Below, piece by piece: positions 15,068-24,154 of a stretch of DNA of 64,000 nt (its first letter is position 1; each line of letters starts with the position of its first letter). A program made the translations under genes and the position numbers. Origin of the DNA: Streptosporangium roseum DSM 43021 (GTDB lineage Bacteria > Actinomycetota > Actinomycetes > Streptosporangiales > Streptosporangiaceae); NCBI RefSeq assembly GCF_000024865.1, contig NC_013595.1, positions 1,054,001 to 1,118,000 of the forward strand, written 5' to 3'. A model generated the notes under the pieces. The model searched no databases. It was not told the origin of the DNA and saw nothing but the letters and a program-made list of their open reading frames with translations.

Positions 15068-15943
15068 ATGACCACCCCGACGCCTGACAGCTGGCCGCCG
15101 CGGCCTCCCTCCCAGGGGGGGAGGCCGCAAGGGCATCCCCGCGGGCCGGTGCCGCCGTACGGGCAGCCGCCCTACCAGCAGCAGCACCCTGGATACCAGC
15201 AGTACGGCCAGCCATATGAGGAGTGGCCCGAGGGCCGGGTCGACGGCGGCCGGGTGATGCGGTCGGTGCTCATCCTGGCGGGGGTCGCCGGGGTGATCAC
15301 GGTGCTGGTCGGCATGCTCTACATGGTGGCGGCGCCCGAGCAGTACGGCCTGGCCGACCAGCGCACCACGCTGCCGCCCCGCAGCCAGACGAACGCCACC
15401 GGACCGGCGGACCCCTACTTCCAGGCCGAGCCGACCGTGCCGCCGCCCCAGCCGAGCATCCCGCCGGCCCCCGCCATGCAGCCCTCGACCCCGGTACGCG
15501 TGGTCATCCCACGCCTCGGCGTCAACGCACCGATCAGGTCGGTGGGGCTCGACAAGCAGGGCGCGATCGAGGTGCCGCCGGTCACCAACCCGAACCTGGT
15601 CGGCTGGTACCGTTCGGGGCCCACGGCCGGGGAGGCCGGTCCGGCGATCATGCTGGGGCACAAGGACACGAAGTCGGGGAGCGCGGTCTTCAGCCGCCTC
15701 GACGAGATCCGCAACGGCGACGTCATCGAGGTGCACCGTAAGGACGGCATCGTCGCCGTGTTCACCGTGGGAGGCCTCGAACAGGCGGAGAAGGCGGTCT
15801 TCCCGACGCAGCGGGTGTACGGCGAGTCGCCCAATCCCCAGCTCCACCTGATCACGTGCGGCGGCACCTACGACCGCGCGACCGGCCACTACACCGACAA
15901 TGTCATCGCCTACGCGACGATGACGAGCACGCGCAAGGCATGA
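15068..15943 (+). CDS. Class F-type sortase
   Basis: A 291-aa membrane-anchored transpeptidase. A Pro/Gln/Tyr-rich cytoplasmic N-tail (1-62, with QPPYQQQHPGYQQYGQPY) precedes a TM helix (66-88), a Pro-rich spacer and the sortase barrel (from about 143). Catalytic residues are visible: His198 in IMLGHKDT, Cys264 in LITCGG and Arg270 in TYDRATGHY. The LITCGGTYDRATGHYTDNV ending is typical of class E/F actinobacterial sortases. It follows its likely substrate gene by 14 bp and overlaps the next gene by 4 bp (ATGA), so the three are an operon. It presumably links the upstream protein to peptidoglycan. Confidence 0.9.
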   Translation: MTTPTPDSWPPRPPSQGGRPQGHPRGPVPPYGQPPYQQQHPGYQQYGQPYEEWPEGRVDGGRVMRSVLILAGVAGVITVLVGMLYMVAAPEQYGLADQRTTLPPRSQTNATGPADPYFQAEPTVPPPQPSIPPAPAMQPSTPVRVVIPRLGVNAPIRSVGLDKQGAIEVPPVTNPNLVGWYRSGPTAGEAGPAIMLGHKDTKSGSAVFSRLDEIRNGDVIEVHRKDGIVAVFTVGGLEQAEKAVFPTQRVYGESPNPQLHLITCGGTYDRATGHYTDNVIAYATMTSTRKA

Positions 15944-17409
15944 GCGCCACCGCTCCGCCCGAGGCCGCGGCCCCGGTGGTCCCCGGTGTCATGGACCTCC
16001 TGCGGAGGCGGCGGCACGGGCTGGCGCTGGGCGCGCTCGTGGTGCTGGCCGCGGCGGTCTACTCGCTGCTGGGCCTGGTCAAGTTCGCGACCTTCCGGGC
16101 CACCACCTTCGACCTGGTCATCTTCGACCAGGCCGTGCGCGGTTACGCCGGCTTCGGGGCGCCCACCGAGCCCTCGGTCGGCATGCAGTACGGCATGGGG
16201 ATGGACTTCATCCAGCTCGCCGACCACTTCTCGCCGATCGTGGCGCTGCTGGCCCCGCTGTACTGGCTGGGCGGCGGGCCGCAGTCGCTGATCGTCGCCC
16301 AGGCGGTGCTGTTCGCGCTGGCCGCGATCCCGATCTGGCACTACGCCGAGCGCCGGATCGGCACGGTCCCGGCCCACCTGGTCGCGGTGGCCTACGCGGT
16401 GTCGTGGCCGATCGCGCAGGCCGCCGGGTTCGACTTCCACGAGGCGGCCTTCGTCCCGCTGCTGAGCGCGACCATGATCGAGCGGTTCGACGCCCGCCGG
16501 CCGCTCCTGGGGGTGCTCGCCGCCGCGGGCCTGCTGCTGGTCAAGGAGGACATGGGCCTGCTGCTGGCCGGGTTCGGGGTGTATCTGGTCGTCACCCGGC
16601 GGCGGCTGGAGGGGGCCGCCTTCATCCTCTTCTCGCTGGGCGCGCTCGTGGTGATCCGCAGCGCGCTGATGCCCCTGGCGGGGGCGAGCACCACGGGGTT
16701 CCACTGGGCCTACGGCAACTGGGGCGCCACCCTGGGTGAGGTGGCGGTGGCCATCCTGAGAGACCCGCTGGGCGCGCTGGCGCAGTCCGTCAGCCCGATG
16801 GTCAAGGTGAACACCCTGGCCTTCCTGCTGTGGCCGATGGCGCTGACCGCGCTGCTGTCGCCGCTGACGCTGGTGGCGGTCCCGCTCGTCGCCGAGCGCT
16901 TCCTGGCCGACCGGCCGCAGTGGTGGGGGCCGGAGCACCACTACAACGCCTTCATCGTCGCCATCCTCGTCTGCGCCGGGGTGGACGGGGCCGCCCGGCT
17001 CGCGAAACGGTTCCCGGGGCGGGGCGTGGCCACCCACTGGGCGGTCGCGGTCTGCCTGATCGGTCTCACCCTCGTCCCCCGCTTCGAGCTCGGCAAGCTC
17101 CTGGATCCGGGCTACTACGACGGCGAGCCGCACATCGCGGCGGCGCGGGAGGCCGTGACCATGGTCCCGGACGGGGTGATCGTCGAGGCGTCCAACAACG
17201 TCGGCCCCGCGCTCACCGCGCGGACGACGGTGCTGCTCTGGGGGCCGCAGGCCCACGACGCGCCCTGGATCGTGGCCGACGTGGCGCGGTGGAGCTATCC
17301 GTTCGGCGACTTCGGCATGCAGCAGCGGCGGGTCGACGAGGCGCTGGCGAACGGCTACCGCAAGGTATTCGACCGTGACGGCTACATCGTGCTCAACCGG
17401 CCCTCCTGA
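15940..17409 (+). CDS. DUF2079 polytopic membrane protein
   Basis: A 489-aa integral membrane protein with about 9-11 predicted helices. It matches the DUF2079 family: FRATTFDLVIFDQAVRGYA near the N-terminus, HFSPIVALLAPLYWL, and WGPEHHYNAFIVA in the C-terminal half. The family resembles GT-C glycosyltransferases, and the conserved acidic FDL-IFDQ segment in the first periplasmic loop fits a lipid-linked sugar transferase. ATG 15940 overlaps the sortase stop (ATGA). Grouping with a sortase and a surface protein suggests glycosylation of the anchored protein or of the envelope; this is inference. Confidence 0.85.
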   Translation: MSATAPPEAAAPVVPGVMDLLRRRRHGLALGALVVLAAAVYSLLGLVKFATFRATTFDLVIFDQAVRGYAGFGAPTEPSVGMQYGMGMDFIQLADHFSPIVALLAPLYWLGGGPQSLIVAQAVLFALAAIPIWHYAERRIGTVPAHLVAVAYAVSWPIAQAAGFDFHEAAFVPLLSATMIERFDARRPLLGVLAAAGLLLVKEDMGLLLAGFGVYLVVTRRRLEGAAFILFSLGALVVIRSALMPLAGASTTGFHWAYGNWGATLGEVAVAILRDPLGALAQSVSPMVKVNTLAFLLWPMALTALLSPLTLVAVPLVAERFLADRPQWWGPEHHYNAFIVAILVCAGVDGAARLAKRFPGRGVATHWAVAVCLIGLTLVPRFELGKLLDPGYYDGEPHIAAAREAVTMVPDGVIVEASNNVGPALTARTTVLLWGPQAHDAPWIVADVARWSYPFGDFGMQQRRVDEALANGYRKVFDRDGYIVLNRPS

Positions 17410-17424
17410 ACACGACATGGACAA

Positions 17425-17466
17425 AGGTTCTGTTGTAACCTCCTCATAACCGAACAATGCTCGGTT
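17425..17466 (+). promoter_or_regulatory. Operator-like palindromes upstream of the thiolase gene
   Basis: ACCGAACA-A-TGCTCGGT (17449-17465) is an 8-1-8 palindrome with one mismatch, typical of a TetR-type lipid-metabolism repressor. Another inverted repeat, AGGTT-N7-AACCT, lies at 17425-17441. Both fall between the upstream gene and the AGGAGG ribosome site of the thiolase. Confidence 0.5.
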
Positions 17467-17484
17467 TCATGAGCAGGAGGCATT

Positions 17485-18630
17485 GTGGCAGAGGCGTACA
17501 TCGTCGGGGCGGTCCGCACCCCGGTCGGTAAGAAGAAGGGCGGTCTGTCCACCGTCCACCCCACCGATCTGGCCGCGCACACCCTCAAGGCGCTCATCGA
17601 CCGCACGGGCGTCGACCCGTCCGCGGTGGAAGACGTCATCATGGGCTGCGTCATGCAGTTCGGCCCGCAGAGCATGGACATCGCGCGTAACGCCTGGCTG
17701 TCGGCAGGTCTTCCGGAGAGCGTCGCCGGGGTGACCATCGACCGCCAGTGCGGCTCCTCCCAGCAGTCGATTCACTTCGCGGCCCAGGGAGTGCTCTCCG
17801 GCACCCAGGACCTCGTGGTGGCCGCCGGAGTGGAGTCGATGAGCATCGTGCCGATGGGCTCGTCGATCACCGCGGCGCTGGAGAAGGGTATGCCCTTCCC
17901 GTTCGGTGACATGTGGGTCGAGCGGTACGGCAAGCAGGAGATCTCCCAGTTCCGCGGCGCCGAGCTCATGTGCGAGAAGTGGGATCTGTCGCGGGAGGAA
18001 CTGGAGCGGTTCGCCTACGAGAGCCACCAGCGGGCGGCCAAGGCCATCGCGAACGGTTACTTCAAGGACCAGATCGCCCCGGTCAACGGCGTCGAGGACG
18101 ACGAGGGACCGCGCGCGGACAGCACGCTGGAGAAGATGGCCTCCCTGAAGACGCTGCGGGACGGCGGCCGGATCACCGCCGCGACCTCCTCGCAGATCTC
18201 CGACGGCTCGGGTGCGCTCCTCATCGCCTCCGAGCAGGCGGTCCGCGACCACGGCCTGACGCCCCGGGCCCGCATCGTCACCCTGGCGCTCACCGGAGAC
18301 GACCCGGTCTACATGCTGACCGCGCCGATCCCGGCGACCCAGAAGGCGCTGAAAAGGTCCGGCCTGTCCATCGACGACATCGACGTCACCGAGATCAACG
18401 AGGCGTTCGCCCCGGTCCCGCTGGCGTGGATCAAGGACCTCGGCGCCGACCCGGCCAAGGTCAACCCGAACGGCGGCGCGATCGCCCTGGGCCACCCGCT
18501 GGGCGGGACCGGCGCGATCCTGATGACCAAGCTGCTCCACGAACTGGAGCGGACCGGCGGCAGGTACGGCCTGCAGACGATGTGCGAGGGCGGCGGCCAG
18601 GCCAACGTCACGATCATCGAGCGCCTCTGA
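17485..18630 (+). CDS. Acetyl-CoA acetyltransferase (thiolase)
   Basis: A 381-aa thiolase that condenses or cleaves acyl-CoA in beta-oxidation or ketone-body metabolism. The acyl-binding Cys89 is in DRQCGSSQQ, His337 in ALGHPLGGTG and the second Cys367 in QTMCEGGGQA. The NEAFAP motif is also present (EINEAFAPVPLAW). GTG 17485 follows an AGGAGG site. Complete and slightly shorter than the 390-400 aa norm. Cytoplasmic. It is monocistronic, with a palindromic operator upstream and a strong terminator downstream. Whether it is degradative or biosynthetic is not settled; the nearby acyl-CoA dehydrogenase favours fatty-acid degradation. Confidence 0.93.
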   Translation: MAEAYIVGAVRTPVGKKKGGLSTVHPTDLAAHTLKALIDRTGVDPSAVEDVIMGCVMQFGPQSMDIARNAWLSAGLPESVAGVTIDRQCGSSQQSIHFAAQGVLSGTQDLVVAAGVESMSIVPMGSSITAALEKGMPFPFGDMWVERYGKQEISQFRGAELMCEKWDLSREELERFAYESHQRAAKAIANGYFKDQIAPVNGVEDDEGPRADSTLEKMASLKTLRDGGRITAATSSQISDGSGALLIASEQAVRDHGLTPRARIVTLALTGDDPVYMLTAPIPATQKALKRSGLSIDDIDVTEINEAFAPVPLAWIKDLGADPAKVNPNGGAIALGHPLGGTGAILMTKLLHELERTGGRYGLQTMCEGGGQANVTIIERL

Positions 18631-18635
18631 GCGGA

Positions 18636-18680
18636 GGCGGATGCCCCGGCACCCGGAAGTCCGGGGCCGGGGCGTCCGCC
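18636..18680. terminator. Bidirectional terminator between thiolase and a small minus-strand gene
   Basis: Arms at 18636-18650 and 18666-18680 (15 bp, one G-T pair) with an inner CCCGG-AAGT-CCGGG stem, so the hairpin is nearly continuous. It lies between the thiolase stop (18630) and the stop of the 57-aa gene (18684). Confidence 0.75.
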
Positions 18681-18683
18681 GTC

Positions 18684-18857
18684 TCAGCGGCCGCCCTTGC
18701 CGGGGATCCGGCGCGGCTGCTGGGTCGGCCTCATCGGCATGTGCGGCTTCGGCATGTGCCGGGGCGCCGCCGGAGGCAGGTTCCGCTCGGGCAGCGGGGT
18801 GCGGGGCTTGGGGGTCTTGCTGTTGTCGTCAGGCTTTTGACCGGCATGAATTCGCAT
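18684..18857 (-). CDS. Small proline-rich basic protein (57 aa), unknown
   Basis: ATG 18857 has a textbook AAGGAG site 5 nt upstream on the minus strand, and the frame ends at TGA 18684 beside a terminator. The 57 residues are rich in Pro (about 16), Arg, Lys and Met, begin MRIHAGQKPDDNSKTPKPRT and end PRRIPGKGGR, with an internal MPKPHMPMRPTQQP stretch. No signal peptide, cysteine or hydrophobic segment. Third-position GC is very high, as expected for coding DNA here. Function unknown; a disordered adaptor, a nucleic-acid-binding peptide or a modified-peptide precursor are all possible. No modifying enzyme gene is adjacent. Confidence 0.7.
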   Translation of the reverse strand: MRIHAGQKPDDNSKTPKPRTPLPERNLPPAAPRHMPKPHMPMRPTQQPRRIPGKGGR

Positions 18858-19116
18858 ATGGACTCCTTGAGAAAGATGACGACGCGGCCGAAAGCCGTGC
18901 CAGAAACTCAGCTGCCGCGTCAGACGAACGGGGCCAGAGGGCTGAGTGCGCGGGTGGACCAGTCGGAACTGATCGACACCGGCTCTTAGGAGTTAATCCA
19001 CATGTGATCACCGTACGGCGGCCGCATCGGGCGGTGCAACCCATTTATCCGGGCCCGCTCCGCACCCGGAGCCCGCCCCGGGGAGAGGCGGGCGATCCGG
19101 CGGTGCCGGCACGTCC
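18858..19116 (-). other. Leader region of the 57-aa gene
   Basis: 259 bp between the acyl-CoA dehydrogenase stop and the small gene. On the minus strand TTGCAC followed 18 nt later by TACGGT (about 19037-19008) could be a promoter, leaving a leader of about 150 nt. No other gene is seen. Confidence 0.3.
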
Positions 19117-20991
19117 TCAGCGGATCGACCGGTGCGCGTTCCCGGTGGCGGAGGGGCCGGGAGCGGTGGCGGCGATCCACGGGCCGTCGATGGAGGCGTC
19201 GAGGATGCCCTCCTCCAGGAACGTGTAGCGGCCCCGCAGCACGTGGCGCGCCAGCCGTACGTCCCGGGCGTCGCTGTTGTCCCACAGCCGGTCGAACAGC
19301 GCGTCCACCCGGAGCCGGGCCTGGTGGCAGAAGGTGTCGGCGATCTCGGCGGGCCTGCGCCCCAGCTCTGCCTCGTCCTCGCGGGCACGGACGCAGGTCG
19401 CGGTGATCGCGAAAAGCTCGGCGCCGATGTCCACGATCCGGCCGAGGAAGCCCTGCTTGTGCTCAAGCCTGCCCTGCCAGCGGGACATGCCGTAGAAGGT
19501 GGCGCGGGCGAGCTTGCGGCTGGTCCTCTCCACGTAGCGCAGGTGCCGGGCGAGCGCGCCGAACTCCGCGTAGGAGCCGGGCCGGTTGCCGGTCCCCGCG
19601 ACCAGCGTCGGCAGCCAGCGCGCGTAGAACCCGCCCGCCTTCACCGCGGCGCGGGCCTTGGCCCTGCCGTCCAGCGACCGATCGATGAGCTCGCCGGCGA
19701 CCGTCAGGTGCGCGTCGACCGCCTCGCGGGCGATCAGCAGCTGCATGATCTCGGTGGACCCCTCGAAGATCCGGTTGATCCGCATGTCCCGAAGCACCTG
19801 CTCGGCCGGGACCCCGCGCTCCCCCCGGGCGGCCAGCGACTCGGCCGTCTCATAGCCCCGCCCGCCGCGGATCTGGACCAGCTCGTCGGCCACCTGCCAG
19901 GCCATCTCCGACGCGTACAGCTTGGCCAGCGCCGCCTCGATCCTGATGTCGTTGCTCTCCTCGTCGGCCAGGCGGCAGGAAAGGTCCATCACGGCTTCGA
20001 GGGCGTAGGCCGTACCGGCGATGAAGGCGATCTTGCGTGCCACCGCCTCGTGCTCGCCGATCCTGCGCCCCCACTGCACCCGCGCGTCGCCCCACTCCCT
20101 GGCGATCTTCACCGCCCACTTGGCGTTCCCGGCGCAGACGGCCGGCAGCGAGAGCCGCCCGGTGTTGAGGGTGGTCAGCGCGATCTTCAGGCCCTGGCCC
20201 TCGCGGCCGATCAGGTTGGCGGCGGGGACACGGACCCGGTGGAACCTGGTCACGCCGTTCTCGATGCCGCGCAGGCCCATGAACGCGTTGCGCCGCTCGA
20301 CGGTGATCCCGGGGGTGTCCGCCTCGACGACGAACGCGGAGATCTTCGTGCCGGTGCGGGCCATGACCACCAGCAGGTCCGCGACGACCCCGTTGGTCGT
20401 CCACAGCTTCACGCCGTCCAGCAGGTAGTCGTCGCCGTCGCGCACCGCCGTGGTGGCGAGCCGCGCGGGGTCGGAGCCGACGTCGGGCTCCGTCAGCAGG
20501 AACGCCGACACCTCGCCCTTCGCGCAGCGGGGCAGGAACCGCCGCTTCTGCTCCTCGGTGCCGAACTCCTTCAACGGCTGCGGCACCCCGATCGACTGGT
20601 GGGCCGACAGCAGCGTGCTCAGCGCCGGGCAGTACGATCCGACGAGCATCAGAGCCCGGCCGTAGTCGAGATGGCTCAGCCCCAGCCCGCCGTACTCCTC
20701 CCCGATGGTGATCCCGAAGGCCCCCAGCTCCGCGAGCCCCTTGACCACCTCGTCCGGCACCTGTGCGGTCCGCTCGATCAGCGCCGGATCCACCCGCGTG
20801 TCCAGAAACCGCCGCAGGGCGCGCAGGAAATCCTCACCCTTCTTGGCGTCGGCCTCGGACATGCCCGGAGCCGGATGCACCAGGTCGAGGCGGAAGTTTC
20901 CCAGGAAGAGCTGCCTGCCGAAGCTGGGACGCGCCCACTCCTTCTCCCTGGCCTGCTCGGCCACCTCGCGTGCCTTGGCGTAATCGGTCAT
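19117..20991 (-). CDS. Long acyl-CoA dehydrogenase (VLCAD/ACAD9-like)
   Basis: A 624-aa flavoenzyme, about 230 residues longer than ordinary acyl-CoA dehydrogenases. The first 430 residues are the ACAD core: EEYGGLGLSHLDYGRAL, the FAD/substrate loop LTEPDVGSD, KLWTTNG, and RIFEGSTEIMQLL near the end of the core. The C-terminal extension (about 440-624) is helical and similar to the membrane-binding or dimer extension of VLCAD and of some actinobacterial FadE proteins. ATG 20991 has GAGGAGG 6 nt upstream. It probably oxidises long-chain acyl-CoA at the first step of beta-oxidation and fits the thiolase nearby, though they are convergent and separately transcribed. Confidence 0.92.
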   Translation of the reverse strand: MTDYAKAREVAEQAREKEWARPSFGRQLFLGNFRLDLVHPAPGMSEADAKKGEDFLRALRRFLDTRVDPALIERTAQVPDEVVKGLAELGAFGITIGEEYGGLGLSHLDYGRALMLVGSYCPALSTLLSAHQSIGVPQPLKEFGTEEQKRRFLPRCAKGEVSAFLLTEPDVGSDPARLATTAVRDGDDYLLDGVKLWTTNGVVADLLVVMARTGTKISAFVVEADTPGITVERRNAFMGLRGIENGVTRFHRVRVPAANLIGREGQGLKIALTTLNTGRLSLPAVCAGNAKWAVKIAREWGDARVQWGRRIGEHEAVARKIAFIAGTAYALEAVMDLSCRLADEESNDIRIEAALAKLYASEMAWQVADELVQIRGGRGYETAESLAARGERGVPAEQVLRDMRINRIFEGSTEIMQLLIAREAVDAHLTVAGELIDRSLDGRAKARAAVKAGGFYARWLPTLVAGTGNRPGSYAEFGALARHLRYVERTSRKLARATFYGMSRWQGRLEHKQGFLGRIVDIGAELFAITATCVRAREDEAELGRRPAEIADTFCHQARLRVDALFDRLWDNSDARDVRLARHVLRGRYTFLEEGILDASIDGPWIAATAPGPSATGNAHRSIR

Positions 20992-21188
20992 CGTGACCTC
21001 CTCGGGCGCGGATGACTTCGACGTTACGCCCGAGTCACCGGTCCGAGAAGGAACCGGCGCGGAGGGAGCCCGGTGTGTCGGCTCCGCCCCCACCTGGAGG
21101 TATACCGCCGCCGGGCGGCCTGCCGTACGGCCGGGGAGGGTGCACGCGGCGGCACTTCCGGAAACCCCTGAGAGGTCCCTGTCCGCGC

Positions 21189-21920
21189 CTACTTCGGGAC
21201 GCGGGCCACGCAGAAGACGGTCTGCCCGAAGGGCGGGCGGATGAAGCGCTCGATGAAGCGCGTCGTGGGGACCACGGTGCGGTCGTAGATCTTGACCAGG
21301 CGGGGGTCGGGGTAGCCGACGCCGCCGCGGCGGACGGCGGCCCACCAGGCGATGCCGCCGAGGAAGTTGATCGGCTTGAGCACGTCGATGTCCAGGCCCG
21401 CCTTGGAGACCGTGCTGCGCAGGGTGGCGGGGGTGTAGCGGGTGACGTGGCCGACCTTGCGGTCGAAGTCGCCGTAGAGCTGCATGTAGCCCGGGACCCA
21501 GATGACGATCCGCCCGCCGGGGAGGGTGACCTTGGCCAGGGAGCGCAGGGCCTCGACGTCCTCCTCGATGTGCTCCAGGACGTTCATCATCACGACGGTG
21601 TCGACCTTCTCGCCGATCGGGATGTCGGTCGGCAGGCCGAACTGCAGCACGTCGATCTCGTCGCGTCCGGCGAAACGCTTGCGGAGCCGGTCCACGCAGT
21701 AGGGGTCGAAGTCGCTGACCACCAGCCGGTCCAGGCGGGGCAGGAACGCCTCGGCGAAATGGCCCAGGCCGGAACCGATCTCCAACATGGAGCGGCCCAC
21801 GTGCGGGGCGACCATGTCGAGCTCGTACTGCCGGTAGTTCTTGGCCTCGTCCCCACCCAGGTGGTTCTCCAGGGCCTCGTCGCCGGCCGCGGGTTGCACT
21901 ACGCGGTCATACCCAGACAT
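21189..21920 (-). CDS. Class I SAM-dependent methyltransferase
   Basis: A 243-aa Methyltransf_11/12-type enzyme. Motif I is MLEIGSGLGHFAEAFL, the acidic residue binding the ribose is in LVVSDFDPYCVDRL, and motif IV is VVMMNVLEHIEEDVEAL. The middle WVPGYMQLYGDFDRKVGHVTRY segment is shared with enzymes often encoded in glycan or polysaccharide clusters. No signal peptide. The start ATG 21920 has only a weak ribosome site. It is divergent from the first STAND ATPase gene, with 118 bp between starts. Acceptor unknown. Confidence 0.87.
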   Translation of the reverse strand: MSGYDRVVQPAAGDEALENHLGGDEAKNYRQYELDMVAPHVGRSMLEIGSGLGHFAEAFLPRLDRLVVSDFDPYCVDRLRKRFAGRDEIDVLQFGLPTDIPIGEKVDTVVMMNVLEHIEEDVEALRSLAKVTLPGGRIVIWVPGYMQLYGDFDRKVGHVTRYTPATLRSTVSKAGLDIDVLKPINFLGGIAWWAAVRRGGVGYPDPRLVKIYDRTVVPTTRFIERFIRPPFGQTVFCVARVPK

Positions 21921-22038
21921 GCGGTTCCGTCCAGATCGCTAACAGAAAACCGTGGCGCGGGGGCCACGGCTACGGACAGGCAGAGTCTAGTGGCGGTTCC
22001 CCGGGAGCGGCCCCCCAAACAACTCGCCGCGGCCTAGC

Positions 22039-24075
22039 ATGGGCACCCCCATGGAAACTACCTTTGTCGGCCGGCGCGTAGAGATCGCACAAGTGGTCCG
22101 CCTGATCCGGGAATCCCGCCTGGTCACGCTCACCGGGCTGGGCGGCGTCGGCAAGACGCGGCTGGCGGGCCGGGCGGCCGAGGAGATCGCGGGGGAGTTC
22201 CCCGACGGCCTCTGGCTGGTCGAGCTGGCCTGCCTGACGGATCCCCATCTGCTGGCCGAGACCGTGGCCGACAGCATGGGCCTGGCCGACCAGTCGGCCC
22301 GGCAGCAGGAGGAGGTGCTGGCGGACTGGCTGAGCCCGCGCAGGTCGCTGCTCATGCTGGACACCTGCGAGCACCTGGTCGAAGCGGTCGCCTCCCTGGT
22401 GGACACCCTGTTGCGCCGCGCGCCCGGCCTCCGGGTGCTGGCCACCGGCCGCCAGCCGCTCGGCGTGTCGGGTGAGCACATCTACCTCGTCCCGCCGCTC
22501 CCGGTCGAGGACGCGGTGGCCCTGCTGCGCGACCGCGCGGGCCTGGCCCGCGACGCGGGTGACGCGGGTGACGCGGACGGGGCCGGGACAGCCGGCGACG
22601 GCGCGGAGGGCATGGCCGCGCTCTGCGAGGGGCTCGACTGCATCCCGCTGGCGATCGAGCTGGCGGCCGTGCAACTGCGCACCATGCCGCCCGCCCTGCT
22701 CACCCCGCAGCTGCACGACCGCTATCGCCTGCTGACCGGAGGCGACGGCCCGATGCGGCACGAGTCGCTGCGCGCGGCGATGGGCTGGAGCCACGAGCTG
22801 TGCACCCCGGCCGAGCGGCTGCTGTGGGCCCGGCTGTCGGTGTTCGCCGCGGGGTTCGACCTGGAGGCGGCCGAGCGGGTCTGCGCGGGCGGGCCGCTCC
22901 CGTCCGGACTGGTCCTCGAAACGCTGACCGGCCTGGTCGACAAGTCCCTCGTGCAGCGGGAGGACCATCCCGCCGGGGTACGGCTGCGCATGCTCGACAC
23001 CGTCAGGGAGTTCGGCGCCGAGTGGCTTCTGCTGCTGGGCGAGACCGGCGCGGTCCGGGACCGCCACCGCGACCACTATCTCCGGCTGGCCAGGCGGTGC
23101 GCCGCCGAATGGCCCGGCCGGCAGGTCGAGTGGTACGGACGGATACGCGCCGAGCAGCGCAACTTCCGCAAGGCGTTCGAGCTCTGCCTGGCCGATCCGG
23201 AGTGGTCCCGGACGGGGCTGGACCTGGCCGGGACCCTGTGGTTCCTCTGGGTCTGCTGCGGCATGTTGCGCGAGGGCCGCCACTACCTGGAGACGGCGCT
23301 GGGGATGGACACCCGGCCCGGCCCGGAGCGGATCAGGGCCCTGTGGGTCTGCGCGTGGGTGGCCGCGCTCCAGGGCGACCTCGACGGCGCGTGGGAACGG
23401 CTCGACCGATGCCGCGCCGAGGATCCGGGGGGGAGCGCCGCCGGTTACGCCATCCAGATCGAGGGCCTGATCTCCCTGATGCGGGGGGACTACCCCCGGG
23501 CGGTCGAGCTGCTGGACGAGGCGATGGCCTGGCACATGGCCGAGGGCGACGTGCTGTCCGGGCTGCTGCCCTGCTACACGCTGGCGGCGCTCAGCCTGCT
23601 GGCCGCGGGCCGGCCGGAGGAGACCATGGAGACCCTGTCGGAGGGGCAGGCGCTCTGCGAGGCCCACGGGGAGGAGTGGAGCCGCGCCCAGATGGAATAC
23701 GTCTTCGCCTGGGCCGAGCATGTCAAGGGCGGCACCTCCGGAGCGCTCCGGCACGCCAGGGCGGCGCTCACCGCCGCACGGCTCTTCGACGACCTGCTCC
23801 TGAGCGTCGTCTGCGTCGAGATGATCGCCTGGGCGGTGGCGGTGGAGGGCGCCGCGGGCAGGGCGGCACGGCTGCTGGGCGCGGCCCAGGCCGTCTGGGA
23901 CTCCTCGGGGCTGTCGCAGTTCGGCTCGCCGATCTTCATTCCGATCCGGAGGCGGGCGGTGAACCAGGCCGTGAGAGCCCTCGGCGGTGGAGAATTCGAC
24001 ACCCTGTTTGCCGAGGGACACCGCCTTGACCTGGGCATCGCTGTGAAATATGCGCTGGAGGAGAAGATCTCATAA
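22039..24075 (+). CDS. STAND ATPase with TPR tail, array copy 1 (subtype A)
   Basis: A 678-aa NB-ARC-like ATPase. Order: Walker A GLGGVGKT (33-40), Walker B SLLMLDTCEH (103-112), sensor LRVLATGRQPLG (about 133-144), GxP motif CIPLAIELAA (about 198), winged-helix segment with WSHELC and RLLWARLSVFAAGFDLEAAE, LVDKSLVQRED, then TPR-like helices from about 330 (WFLWVCCGMLREGRHYLETAL). The protein ends without the LuxR HTH or N-terminal BTAD found in AfsR/MalT relatives. Such proteins are ligand-gated switches that oligomerise on ATP binding. ATG 22039 or 22051 are both possible. First of four tandem paralogs; effector unknown. Confidence 0.85.
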   Translation: MGTPMETTFVGRRVEIAQVVRLIRESRLVTLTGLGGVGKTRLAGRAAEEIAGEFPDGLWLVELACLTDPHLLAETVADSMGLADQSARQQEEVLADWLSPRRSLLMLDTCEHLVEAVASLVDTLLRRAPGLRVLATGRQPLGVSGEHIYLVPPLPVEDAVALLRDRAGLARDAGDAGDADGAGTAGDGAEGMAALCEGLDCIPLAIELAAVQLRTMPPALLTPQLHDRYRLLTGGDGPMRHESLRAAMGWSHELCTPAERLLWARLSVFAAGFDLEAAERVCAGGPLPSGLVLETLTGLVDKSLVQREDHPAGVRLRMLDTVREFGAEWLLLLGETGAVRDRHRDHYLRLARRCAAEWPGRQVEWYGRIRAEQRNFRKAFELCLADPEWSRTGLDLAGTLWFLWVCCGMLREGRHYLETALGMDTRPGPERIRALWVCAWVAALQGDLDGAWERLDRCRAEDPGGSAAGYAIQIEGLISLMRGDYPRAVELLDEAMAWHMAEGDVLSGLLPCYTLAALSLLAAGRPEETMETLSEGQALCEAHGEEWSRAQMEYVFAWAEHVKGGTSGALRHARAALTAARLFDDLLLSVVCVEMIAWAVAVEGAAGRAARLLGAAQAVWDSSGLSQFGSPIFIPIRRRAVNQAVRALGGGEFDTLFAEGHRLDLGIAVKYALEEKIS

Positions 24076-24154
24076 CCGGGGGTGCCGCACCCCGTCGGTT
24101 CCGTTGCCGGTTCCGTGGTTGGCTTGCCACCTCACGCGGAGGGGCTGGAGATCG

